Assembly: GCA_031553675.1 (NCBI GenBank)
Contig: JAVBLF010000074.1
Span: 1-6,725 of the forward strand
DNA from: JAVBLF01 sp031553675
GTDB lineage: Bacteria; Bacillota; Clostridia; Christensenellales; CALWSW01
Direction of reading: 5' to 3'
Length of the DNA stretch: 6,725 nucleotides
The number at the start of each line of letters is the position of its first letter. Positions within the stretch are counted from its first letter, which is position 1. Below the pieces are notes generated by a model. It ran no database searches and was not told the origin of the DNA. It saw nothing but the letters and a program-made list of their open reading frames with translations. Shown one piece after another: positions 1 through 6,342 of this stretch. The position numbers and the translations under genes were made by a program.

Positions 1-1
1 C

Positions 2-2572
2 AGCCAGCAGAAGCAATTCAAGGTCGACCTCAAGGTTTCCGGACCGGGCGCTTTGGCTGCGAACGACAAGACGAAATATACCGTCATCGAATGGCTGAGC
101 ACGGGCAAAGACGACCTCAAAAAGGCGATCGAGGGTTATGTAGCCCCGACGCCCACCGCGAACACAACGCCCGCCGGAGCCAAGTTCTTCTGGTGGGAAG
201 ACGACAACGGCAACAAGATCACAGGTGCGCTGGGCGACCAGTCGATTTCGAAGGACTGCTCCTTCACCGCCATCTTTGACACCGACAACGACGGCGACGG
301 CGTGCCCGACAGCCGCCAGACTCCCTATCGCGTCGACTTCAAAGTCAAGGGCAACGGCAGCTTGACAGGCACGCAGGCTTTCACCGTCCTCGGCAAGACA
401 GGCGGCGCGGCGCTCTCGAGTGCGCCCGGTTACGTCCTGCCGACGACCGTCCCCGGCGCAAACAGCGCGTTCTACCGTTGGGAAGACGCTTCCGGCAATC
501 CCATCGCCAACCCCGGCGCGCTTCTCATCACGGGCAACACGACGATCTTTGGCGTCTTCGACGACGACCTGAACCACGACGGCGTGGTCGACAAGATCCA
601 GAAGCAGTTCAAGGTCGACCTCAAGGTTTCCGGACCGGGAAGCATGGCGGCGAATGACAAGACGAAGTACACTGTCATCGAGCTACAGAATTCCGGCAAA
701 GACTTCCTCAAGAAGGCGATCGAGGGCTACATCGCCCCGACGCTCACGCCAAATCCTACTCCCGCCGGCGCCAAGTTCTTCTGGTGGGAAGACGACAACG
801 GCAACAAGATCACCGGCGCGCTGGGTGACCAGTCAATTTCGAAGGACTGCTCCTTCACGGCCATCTTTGACACCGACGACGACAACGACGGCGTTCCCGA
901 CAGCCGTCAGAACCGTTACACCTTGACCTTTGCCGCGGATGCGAATGGCACGCTCACCGGCCGGAACAGCTTTGTCGTACTGAGCAAAACGACCGGCGCG
1001 AAAGTGAGTGACGCCATCGGCGGTTTCGGCGGCGCATCGACCACCCCGATCGCGACACCCAAGCTCGGATTCAGCTTCAAGCATTGGGTGGACGACGCGA
1101 ACGTGACCTATGCAAGCCTGGCCGATGTCGCGAAAGCGGCAGTCAACCGCAATATGACCTTCACGGCTGTCTTTGGAAAGACGCCTTACGACATCAACTT
1201 CGTCCCCGGCAAGAACGGAAGCTTGGACGGAACGACGAAATACACGGCGGTACCGGAAGGCGACGCCATCCCCGGCGTACCGACCCCCCAAGCGGATCCT
1301 GGCTATCGGTTCGACCATTGGGAAGATGCCAACGGCAACCCGATCGACCCGACGAAGGCCGTCGCGGGGCCGGACACGACGAAGATCACAGCGGTATTCG
1401 AGAAGGATGCCAATGGGGACGACGTGTCCGACAAGCAGCAGAAGAGCTTTGAAGTCACGCTTGCCGCCAAGGGACCCGGCGCGTTCGGCGCGACCGACAA
1501 GACGAAGTTCACCGTCATCGAATGGAAGGCCACGGGCAAGGCGCCCCTGAGCCAAGCCATCGGCGGGTTCACGCTTCCGAGCCTCATCCCGAACACGACC
1601 GTGGATCCGACGGCGAAATTCTGGTGGTGGCAGGATGCTGCCGGACAGAAGATCGCGAACCCGCTCTCGGCCTACGAAGTGAGCAGCACTTGCACGTTGA
1701 CCGCATTCTTCGACACGGACAAGGACAAAGACGGCACACCCGACAGCCTCCAGCAGCAGTTCACCGTCGTTTTTGATACCAAGGGCAGTGGCACGCTGAC
1801 CGGCAAGACCTCGTTCACGGTACTCGGCCAAGATGGCACGGTTGCCGGACAGCCGTCGAGCTCGGCGCTGTTGAGCACCGCCATCGGCGGATACACCCAG
1901 CCGACGCCGGTTCCCGGCAAGGGCATGGCTTTCTACGGATGGGAAGACGCCAACGGCAATCCGATCGCGCAGACCGCGAACTACCAGGTGAGTTCTTCGA
2001 CGACGATCTACGCTCGCTTTGAAGCGGACGAGAACGGCGACGGCATCTGCGACATCTTGCAGAACAAATACGTCGTGACCTTTGTCGCCGACAATGGCGG
2101 CAAAGTGACCGGTACGGCGAGCTACACCTTCATCGGCGGCAAAAAGGGCGACGGCGTGGCACTGACGACCAAGAACGTCGTCGGTGGCAGTTACGCAGTA
2201 CCGACTGCGAGCGGCAAGACAGCAGAGGAGCTATTCTCGAAGTGGGATGCGAATCCGCTGGGCGTTGATCCGGCCAACCCGGTTCTTCGCAGCAACGTGA
2301 CCTTTACCGCCAAATTCAATGCGAAGGAATACGCCATCAAGTTCGTCCTCAATGGGACGGTGATCGAAACCCGCTCGCTCCCCAAGGGCGCAGCGATCGG
2401 CGCAGCACCGCCCGAGGCGCAGGCCAAACTCGCTTCCGGCATCGTGATCGAGTATTGGCAGACCACGACCGGCCAGAACTACACGGACGCCCAACTCAGG
2501 ACCGCGACCGTCACGGGCGACATGACCCTCTCGGCCAAGTTCACGCAGGCCAAAGCGCTTGGCAAACGATAA
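2..2572 (+). CDS. C-terminal part of a large InlB-B-like repeat protein with calcium-loop linkers (5'-truncated)
   Basis: The reading frame is open from the first complete codon at base 2, so the TTG at 53 is not a credible start and the true start lies upstream of the window. The visible 856 codons form nine modules of about 80-105 residues. Each begins with a beta-strand such as YxVxF, has an aromatic core F-x-x-W-[ED]-[DN] and ends in a strand such as TFTAxF. This resembles the InlB B-repeat / Listeria-Bacteroides repeat families. Six junctions carry an acidic loop of the D-x-[DN]-x-D-x-x-x-D type, as in EF-hand or thrombospondin type-3 calcium sites (bases 278-310, 566-592, 869-901, 1406-1432, 1712-1744, 2027-2053), usually followed by a Q-ending tail such as SRQ. 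The protein ends in KALGKR soon after the last module, with no LPxTG signal, membrane anchor or recognisable secretion domain. A cell-surface or secreted adhesin/structural role is inferred from the family; the signal peptide would lie outside the window. Confidence 0.88.
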   Translation, partial: SQQKQFKVDLKVSGPGALAANDKTKYTVIEWLSTGKDDLKKAIEGYVAPTPTANTTPAGAKFFWWEDDNGNKITGALGDQSISKDCSFTAIFDTDNDGDGVPDSRQTPYRVDFKVKGNGSLTGTQAFTVLGKTGGAALSSAPGYVLPTTVPGANSAFYRWEDASGNPIANPGALLITGNTTIFGVFDDDLNHDGVVDKIQKQFKVDLKVSGPGSMAANDKTKYTVIELQNSGKDFLKKAIEGYIAPTLTPNPTPAGAKFFWWEDDNGNKITGALGDQSISKDCSFTAIFDTDDDNDGVPDSRQNRYTLTFAADANGTLTGRNSFVVLSKTTGAKVSDAIGGFGGASTTPIATPKLGFSFKHWVDDANVTYASLADVAKAAVNRNMTFTAVFGKTPYDINFVPGKNGSLDGTTKYTAVPEGDAIPGVPTPQADPGYRFDHWEDANGNPIDPTKAVAGPDTTKITAVFEKDANGDDVSDKQQKSFEVTLAAKGPGAFGATDKTKFTVIEWKATGKAPLSQAIGGFTLPSLIPNTTVDPTAKFWWWQDAAGQKIANPLSAYEVSSTCTLTAFFDTDKDKDGTPDSLQQQFTVVFDTKGSGTLTGKTSFTVLGQDGTVAGQPSSSALLSTAIGGYTQPTPVPGKGMAFYGWEDANGNPIAQTANYQVSSSTTIYARFEADENGDGICDILQNKYVVTFVADNGGKVTGTASYTFIGGKKGDGVALTTKNVVGGSYAVPTASGKTAEELFSKWDANPLGVDPANPVLRSNVTFTAKFNAKEYAIKFVLNGTVIETRSLPKGAAIGAAPPEAQAKLASGIVIEYWQTTTGQNYTDAQLRTATVTGDMTLSAKFTQAKALGKR
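4..319 (+). repeat. First copy of a 591-bp-period DNA duplication inside the repeat protein
   Basis: This stretch aligns without gaps to 595-910, at a constant offset of 591 bases (197 codons, two modules). It covers one A-type module and its calcium-loop linker. From about 176 to 286 the two copies differ only at synonymous positions (for example ACA/ACC, GGT/GGC, TCG/TCA), while the part around 95-165 has several amino acid changes. Confidence 0.9.
595..910 (+). repeat. Second copy of the 591-bp-period duplication
   Basis: This is the partner of 4-319. The copy encodes the third visible module, with the same core FFWWEDDNGNK and the same DCSFTAIFDTD ending. The preserved reading frame and ungapped alignment indicate an in-frame tandem duplication of a two-module unit, of which only the A module stayed highly similar; the copy flanking module B is represented by the more divergent module at 911-1180. 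Confidence 0.88.
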
Positions 2573-2606
2573 CGCATCACTCCATCATTTGCAAATACCT
2601 CCACAG

Positions 2607-2650
2607 AAATGCCCGGCAGCTGTATGGCTGTCGGGCATTTCGTGTGTTTT
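2607..2650. terminator. Strong hairpin terminator between convergent genes
   Basis: The 14-base arms AAATGCCCGGCAGC (2607-2620) and GCTGTCGGGCATTT (2627-2640) pair with a single G-T wobble around the six-base loop TGTATG. On the plus strand the stem ends in TTT and is followed by CGTGTGTTTT, which suits termination of the repeat-protein gene ending at 2572. The minus-strand gene ending at 2663 also runs into it, so the hairpin may serve both genes, although the T-run is short in both directions. Confidence 0.8.
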
Positions 2651-2662
2651 GGGGGACGGGGT

Positions 2663-3085
2663 TTAAGCTTGCGCGTTGGGGTCGAAGTGGCTCAGGTGCC
2701 AGAGGATACCGAACTTGTCCGTCACCATGCCGTAGAGGCCGCTCCAGAAGGTGGGCTGGAGGTCCATGAAGACTTCGCCGCCTTCTTTCAGTGCGTGAAA
2801 GAGACGGGTTAGCTCGGCTTTGTCGTCGGAACCGAGCGTCATGCCGATGCTGTTGCCGCGCTCGAAGGGCACGCCCGACGGGCAATCGGAGAACATGGCG
2901 TTGCTGCCGAAGATCGGGATCATGGCGTAGAGGATGCGGTCGGCGTCGCGCTCGTCAATGCCGCCGTCGGGCGCTTGGCCATAGGTCATCATCTCGGGAA
3001 GTGCTTGTCCGAAGACCTCGGCGTAAAAGGTGACGGCCTCGCGGCAATTGCCGTCGAAGTTGATAAAGACGTCGAAAGACTGCAT
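2663..3085 (-). CDS. VOC superfamily protein, PhnB/YjdN-like
   Basis: This 140-residue protein has the layout of the PhnB-like branch of the vicinal-oxygen-chelate (glyoxalase/bleomycin-resistance) fold. It starts with a strand and the INFDGNCREAVTFYAEVFG signature (residues 8-26), where family members usually have NFxGxCxEAxxFY. It ends with FWSGLYGMVTDKFGILWHL (113-131), matching the family's typical FWGxxYGxxxDxFGxxW. The length is normal for a single-domain, full-length member. The ATG at 3085 is preceded by AAGGAGG at 3095-3101 with 9 bases of spacing, which fixes the start. Family members are annotated variously as PhnB or 3-demethylubiquinone methyltransferase-like, and most have no proven reaction, so no substrate can be given. 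It stands alone, convergent with the repeat-protein gene and downstream of the symporter. Confidence 0.92.
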   Translation of the reverse strand: MQSFDVFINFDGNCREAVTFYAEVFGQALPEMMTYGQAPDGGIDERDADRILYAMIPIFGSNAMFSDCPSGVPFERGNSIGMTLGSDDKAELTRLFHALKEGGEVFMDLQPTFWSGLYGMVTDKFGILWHLSHFDPNAQA

Positions 3086-3140
3086 GCTGGGTTTCCTCCT
3101 TGGCGGTGTGTGTGGTGGGGGTGTAGGGGGCGGTGGCGGA

Positions 3141-3177
3141 AAAAGAACCCCGGCGCGAAGTACGCCAGGGTTCTTTT
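3141..3177. terminator. Bidirectional rho-independent terminator downstream of the symporter gene
   Basis: AAAAGAACCC (3141-3150) pairs fully with GGGTTCTTTT (3168-3177), and GGCG (3152-3155) pairs with CGCC (3163-3166), with one C/A mismatch between the two blocks and the loop CGAAGTA. On the minus strand the stem runs into TTTTT, giving a canonical terminator 28 bases after the symporter stop. It also lies in the path of any transcript reaching the VOC gene from upstream. Confidence 0.88.
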
Positions 3178-3190
3178 GCGCGGATACGAC

Positions 3191-3196
3191 ATTATA
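3191..3196 (-). promoter_or_regulatory. Candidate extended -10 promoter for the VOC gene, located before the terminator hairpin
   Basis: On the minus strand this reads TGGTATAAT, a perfect TATAAT box with an upstream TGn extension. There is no good -35 hexamer at 17 bases (AACTCA), which an extended -10 can tolerate. Initiation would fall near 3184, giving a leader of about 100 bases that contains the whole hairpin at 3141-3177 before the VOC start. The C/A-rich DNA between the hairpin and the ribosome binding site shows no other promoter-like sequence. Confidence 0.5.
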
Positions 3197-3205
3197 CCAT
3201 ATCGA

Positions 3206-4576
3206 TCACAGGCTGAGTTTGCGTTCGCCAAGGAAACGTTTCGTCTCGCTGATGACAACCTTGCTGAGCAAGACGACCGCAATCAGGTTGGGCAATGCCA
3301 TCAGGCCGTTGAGCGTATCGGCGATGTCCCAAATGAGGGTCAGGCCGCCGACCGATCCGACGATGATCAGGCCGACGAAGATCAGCTTGTAGATCAAGAG
3401 GATGGTTTTGTTGCCCTTCGTGAGGTAATCGACGCAGCGTTCGCCGTAGTACGACCAGCCAAGGATGGTCGATCCAGCGAAGCAAGCGATGGCGATGGTC
3501 AGGAAGATGCCTGCGAAGCCGCCGAGCGTCTGGCCAAAGGCTGCCATGGTCAGCGGAGCGCCTTTGAGGTCGCCCGTGGTGTAGAGGCCGGACATGACGA
3601 TGTTCAGGCCGGTGATGCTGCAAACGACCAGCGTATCGACGAAAACTTCGAAAACGCCCCAGAGGCCCTGTTCGCAGGGGTCTTTCGTGCTGGAAGCCGC
3701 GTGCGCGATCGGCGCGGAGCCGAGGCCGGCTTCGTTCGAGAAGACGCCTCGCGCAAAGCCGAAGCGCATGGCTTGCATGATGACGTAACCCATCACGCCG
3801 CCGCCGACTGCCTTAAACGAGAATGCGCCCGCAAAGATCTCGCCGAACGCCGGGCCGAGGCGGCCGATGTTCAGTACGATGGCGAGCACGCCGCCGACGA
3901 TGTAGAAAACAGCCATGAAGGGGACGAGCTTTTCCGTGACAGACGCGATGCGCTTGATGCCGCCGATGACGACAAGCGCGACGATCGCAGCCAGCACGAT
4001 GCCGGAGATTAGGGGGCTAACGCCGGTTGTCTCTTGGATGGTGCTGACGATCGAGTTGGCCTGTGTCATGTTGCCGATGCCGAAGCAGGCGAACGCGCCA
4101 AAGACGGCAAAGAGTGTGCCCATCCAGCCCCATTTTTCGCCAAGACCGTTCTTGATGTAGTACATCGGGCCGCCGCGGTAGGTGCCGTCAGCGGCGGTTT
4201 CTCTGTACTTGAGCGAGAGTACGATTTCGCAGTACTTCGTCATCATACCGAAGAAAGCCGAGACCCACATCCAGAACACGGCACCCGCGCCGCCCGATAC
4301 GATGGCGGTCGCGACGCCGACGATGTTGCCCGTGCCGACGGTCGAGGCCAGTGCGGTACTGACCGCTTGGAAGGGGGTAATGTTGACGTCGTCTTTTTTC
4401 TCCTGCTTTTTCAGGAGTTGGCCGAATGTGCCGCTCCACCAGAGCTTGATTTTGGTGACCTGGAAGAATTTTGTTAAAAAAGTGACGAAGATTCCTGTCC
4501 CCACCAGCAGGATGAGCATCGGGGGACCCCAGACGATACTGTTGATTGTGGAGTTAATTTGTTCGATCCATTCCAT
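3206..4576 (-). CDS. Sodium:alanine/glycine-type amino acid symporter (AGCS family)
   Basis: This 456-residue integral membrane protein is full-length for the alanine-or-glycine:cation symporter family, which imports small neutral amino acids with Na+ (sometimes H+) through a LeuT-type fold. The N-terminus NSIVWGPPMLILLVGTGIF is typical of the family. The Na+/alanine symporter signature GGAGAVFWMWVSAFFG sits at residues 95-110, next to the conserved VGTGNIVGVATAI (80-92). Other conserved stretches are YRGGPMYYI (133-141), FARGVFSNEAGLGSAP (274-289) and GWSYYGER (373-380). About ten hydrophobic segments are visible, ending in a short basic tail. The ATG at 4576 has an AGAGGTG ribosome binding site at 4584-4590, seven bases away. 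The substrate could be alanine, glycine, serine or threonine; the sequence does not decide. It lies directly downstream of threonine ammonia-lyase on the same strand but appears to have its own promoter. Confidence 0.95.
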   Translation of the reverse strand: MEWIEQINSTINSIVWGPPMLILLVGTGIFVTFLTKFFQVTKIKLWWSGTFGQLLKKQEKKDDVNITPFQAVSTALASTVGTGNIVGVATAIVSGGAGAVFWMWVSAFFGMMTKYCEIVLSLKYRETAADGTYRGGPMYYIKNGLGEKWGWMGTLFAVFGAFACFGIGNMTQANSIVSTIQETTGVSPLISGIVLAAIVALVVIGGIKRIASVTEKLVPFMAVFYIVGGVLAIVLNIGRLGPAFGEIFAGAFSFKAVGGGVMGYVIMQAMRFGFARGVFSNEAGLGSAPIAHAASSTKDPCEQGLWGVFEVFVDTLVVCSITGLNIVMSGLYTTGDLKGAPLTMAAFGQTLGGFAGIFLTIAIACFAGSTILGWSYYGERCVDYLTKGNKTILLIYKLIFVGLIIVGSVGGLTLIWDIADTLNGLMALPNLIAVVLLSKVVISETKRFLGERKLSL

Positions 4577-4633
4577 GCGTTGACACCTCTCTTCAATTCA
4601 GTCGGTCGAGTCAGAAAACAGAAGCATTCTTCG

Positions 4634-4645
4634 TTCCGGCCGGAA
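4634..4645. other. Perfect 12-bp palindrome in the symporter leader
   Basis: TTCCGGCCGGAA is an uninterrupted palindrome about 58 bases upstream of the symporter start codon and downstream of its predicted transcription start. It could be an operator for a dimeric regulator or the tip of a leader hairpin, since the flanking CATTTTTT and GAAGAATG can partly extend the pairing. It could also be chance in GC-rich DNA. Confidence 0.4.
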
Positions 4646-4727
4646 AAAATGACGGTGTTGACGAAAATTGTTGGATAAGAACAGTAGTTTGGTTGTAGAG
4701 ATGCAGGCCGAAACGGGCAGATACGAA

Positions 4728-4756
4728 ATTATATCACGGAAACAATACAAATACAA
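4728..4756 (-). promoter_or_regulatory. Extended -10 promoter of the symporter gene
   Basis: On the minus strand TGATATAAT carries a perfect -10 box (4728-4733) with a TGn extension. A weak -35 TTGTAT (4751-4756) lies at the optimal 17-base spacing. The predicted start near 4721 gives a leader of about 145 bases, long for a simple promoter. The leader contains the perfect 12-bp palindrome TTCCGGCCGGAA at 4634-4645. Confidence 0.65.
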
Positions 4757-4817
4757 TCTGCCATAGATTTTTTCTATCGTGTTGTAGCGCTCCTGCATTT
4801 CACAAGCCATGAAGATT

Positions 4818-6026
4818 TTATTTGTCGATCACGACTTGGTAGCCGGCGCTTTCGAGGGCGTCAACGACGCGTTTTCCGTGGTCAAAGCCGCTGACCTCGA
4901 TGGCGACATCGATCGCGACGTCTTGCAGGTGGAGGTCGGCTTTCAGTCGATCGTGCTGCACGGTGATGATATTGGCACCCGATTGGCTGAGGATTTCGCA
5001 TACACGCGCGAGGTTTCCGGGGGCGTCCTTTGTGATCGTGCGGAGTTGGATCTGGCGGCCGCGGTCGATCAGGCCCTTTTCAACGATGCGGTGGATGAAG
5101 CTGACGTCGATGTTCCCGCCTGAGAGAACGCAGACGACGCGCTTTCCGCGGATTTCGGCTTTGTGATGCAGGGCGGCGGCAATCGAGGCCGCGCCAGAGG
5201 GTTCGACGACCTGCTTTGTTCGTTCGAGAAGCAGCACGATGGCGGCGGCGATTTCGGCGTCTGAGACAGTGACGACATCGTCGACGTATTGCTCGATGAG
5301 ATCCATGGTGAGCTTGCCGGGGGTTTTGACGGCGATGCCGTCCGCGATCGTGTGGACGCTGTCGGCGACGATGCGTTCTTTGGCGGCGAAGGAGCGCGCG
5401 ATGGGGTCGGCGCCCTCTGCTTGTACGCCGATGACCTGCACACGCGGGTTGATCTGTTTGATGCAAGCCGCCATGCCGGAGAGAAGGCCGCCGCCACCCG
5501 CGGGGATCAGCACGATATCGACCGTGGGGAGTTCGCTGAGGATTTCAAGGGCGAGGGTGCCCTGCCCCGCGATGATCTCCTCGTCGTCGAAGGCGTGGAC
5601 AAAGACGGCGTTCGATTCGGCTTGAAGTTCGGTGGCCTTTGCGTAGGCGTCGTCGTAGCTTTCGCCGTGGAGGATGACGCGCGCGCCATAGCCTTCAGTC
5701 GCGGCGATCTTGGCGATCGGGGCGCTCTGCGGCATGACAATGGTGGTGGGGATGCCGAGGCGTTGGCCCGCGTAAGCGACACCTTGGGCATGGTTGCCGG
5801 CGCTGGATGCGATGGCGGCGCTGGGAGGGTTCGCTGAGGCGGCGAGTTGGGCAAGTTTGTTGTAGGCGCCGCGGACTTTAAATGAGCCGGTCTTCTGCAT
5901 GTTTTCGCATTTGAGGTAAATCTGGGCGCCGCTCATCGTTGAAAAGGTATGGGAGGGTGCGAGCGGGATCTGATGCACGACGTCTTTGATGCGTTGCGCG
6001 GCGCGTTCAATGCTTGCGATATCCAT
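4818..6026 (-). CDS. ilvA: Threonine ammonia-lyase (threonine dehydratase), single C-terminal ACT-type domain
   Basis: This PLP enzyme converts L-threonine to 2-oxobutyrate and ammonia, and relatives also act on serine. The fold-type II catalytic domain fills residues 1 to about 320. The PLP lysine is K50 in ENMQKTGSFKVRGA, the substrate/PLP-binding loop is SSAGNHAQGVA (74-84), and the glycine-rich phosphate-binding loop is GGGGLLSG (177-184). VEPSGAAS (274-281) and LSGGNID (301-307) are further family motifs. Residues from about 327 to 402 form one ACT-type regulatory domain (TITKDAPGNLARVCEILS..ANII). This 400-residue, one-ACT form differs from the ~510-residue E. coli IlvA and the ~330-residue TdcB that lacks an ACT domain, so the choice between ilvA and tdcB naming is uncertain. 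The ATG at 6026 has AAAGGA at 6035-6040, eight bases away. I see no isoleucine-pathway genes nearby, so a catabolic role is as likely as a biosynthetic one. No clear terminator follows the stop at 4818. Confidence 0.95.
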   Translation of the reverse strand: MDIASIERAAQRIKDVVHQIPLAPSHTFSTMSGAQIYLKCENMQKTGSFKVRGAYNKLAQLAASANPPSAAIASSAGNHAQGVAYAGQRLGIPTTIVMPQSAPIAKIAATEGYGARVILHGESYDDAYAKATELQAESNAVFVHAFDDEEIIAGQGTLALEILSELPTVDIVLIPAGGGGLLSGMAACIKQINPRVQVIGVQAEGADPIARSFAAKERIVADSVHTIADGIAVKTPGKLTMDLIEQYVDDVVTVSDAEIAAAIVLLLERTKQVVEPSGAASIAAALHHKAEIRGKRVVCVLSGGNIDVSFIHRIVEKGLIDRGRQIQLRTITKDAPGNLARVCEILSQSGANIITVQHDRLKADLHLQDVAIDVAIEVSGFDHGKRVVDALESAGYQVVIDK

Positions 6027-6067
6027 GGTGAGGATCCTTTCTTCGGCTTGGGATGATATATGGGACT

Positions 6068-6096
6068 ATGATCCACCAACTTGGAACGTTTGTCAA
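6068..6096 (-). promoter_or_regulatory. Sigma-70-type promoter of threonine ammonia-lyase
   Basis: A consensus -35 TTGACA (6091-6096 on the minus strand) and the -10 candidate GATCAT (6068-6073, four of six consensus positions) are separated by 17 bases. Initiation near 6061 would give a short leader of about 35 bases before the ATG at 6026. The perfect -35 and ideal spacing support the call; the weak -10 leaves room for activation or an alternative box. Confidence 0.6.
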
Positions 6097-6123
6097 TTGC
6101 CTGTGTGGTCAACGCTCGCCGAC

Positions 6124-6147
6124 TTTTGTGATGAGTGATTTGTGATG
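6124..6147. repeat. Short direct repeat TTTTGTGATG / ATTTGTGATG
   Basis: Two near-identical decamers (6124-6133 and 6138-6147) lie 14 bases apart, separated by AGTG, forming a TGATG-rich tract next to the double palindrome at 6162-6212. Such tracts commonly occur with dispersed intergenic repeats in bacteria. No gene function is implied. Confidence 0.5.
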
Positions 6148-6161
6148 CGCTCCAAGAGATT

Positions 6162-6212
6162 GTAGGGGCGCGTGCCCCTACGACCCCGCCAAGGGGGCTC
6201 TGCCGCCCCCTT
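6162..6212. repeat. Double palindrome, REP-like intergenic element
   Basis: Two perfect GC-rich hairpins stand side by side. GTAGGGGC (6162-6169) pairs with GCCCCTAC (6174-6181) around GCGT, and AAGGGGGC (6191-6198) pairs with GCCCCCTT (6205-6212) around TCTGCC. The paired-hairpin design resembles the dispersed REP/BIME-type elements found in many bacterial intergenic regions. Neither hairpin is followed by a T-run, so a terminator role is less likely. It lies upstream of the threonine ammonia-lyase promoter. Confidence 0.75.
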
Positions 6213-6342
6213 CGCATCCCCTGCCAATAAGTGACGTTAGCGGGAATCGTCTGGCATCATTTTATTGAGTATTTGCGCCATAATCGTTCTGCTTTGATCC
6301 GCGTGCGGTGGCCCGTCTTTCGACCATTTGGGGGACCAGGGA
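6213..6342. other. Non-coding stretch without recognisable gene
   Basis: I find no start codon with a ribosome binding site, no protein of recognisable composition and no tRNA-like fold here. The only structure I see is GGTGGCCCGTCTTTCG at 6307-6322, a degenerate match to the right arm of the hairpins at 6437-6470 and 6542-6575. It suggests a decayed further copy of that repeat. Confidence 0.5.

Noticed and set aside
53..55. TTG as start codon of the repeat protein
   Set aside because: The frame is open to the window edge and the residues before it (KQFKVDLKVSGPG) are part of the first repeat module, matching 604-642.
833..1831. 332-codon open frame on the minus strand inside the repeat-protein gene
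   Set aside because: It is antisense to a well-supported gene, has Arg/Gly/Val-rich shadow composition, no family motif, and its openness follows from G/C-ending codons and repeats on the other strand.
2975..4012. 345-codon open frame on the plus strand across the symporter gene
   Set aside because: It runs antisense to clear AGCS motifs, crosses the terminator and promoter region at 3141-3196, and has Asp/Ala/Arg-rich shadow composition.
4598..4810. 70-codon minus-strand frame between threonine ammonia-lyase and the symporter
   Set aside because: It has no ribosome binding site, codon use is unlike the neighbours, and it covers the promoter and leader of the symporter.
6162..6212. Rho-independent terminator of the gene ending at 6660
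   Set aside because: Neither hairpin is followed by a T-run on either strand and the site is about 450 bases past the stop; the A/T-tract palindromes at 6609-6644 are better placed.
5933..6217. 94-codon minus-strand frame upstream of threonine ammonia-lyase
   Set aside because: It translates the REP-like hairpins, the TGATG repeat and the promoter, then overlaps the lyase start in another frame; there is no coding signal.
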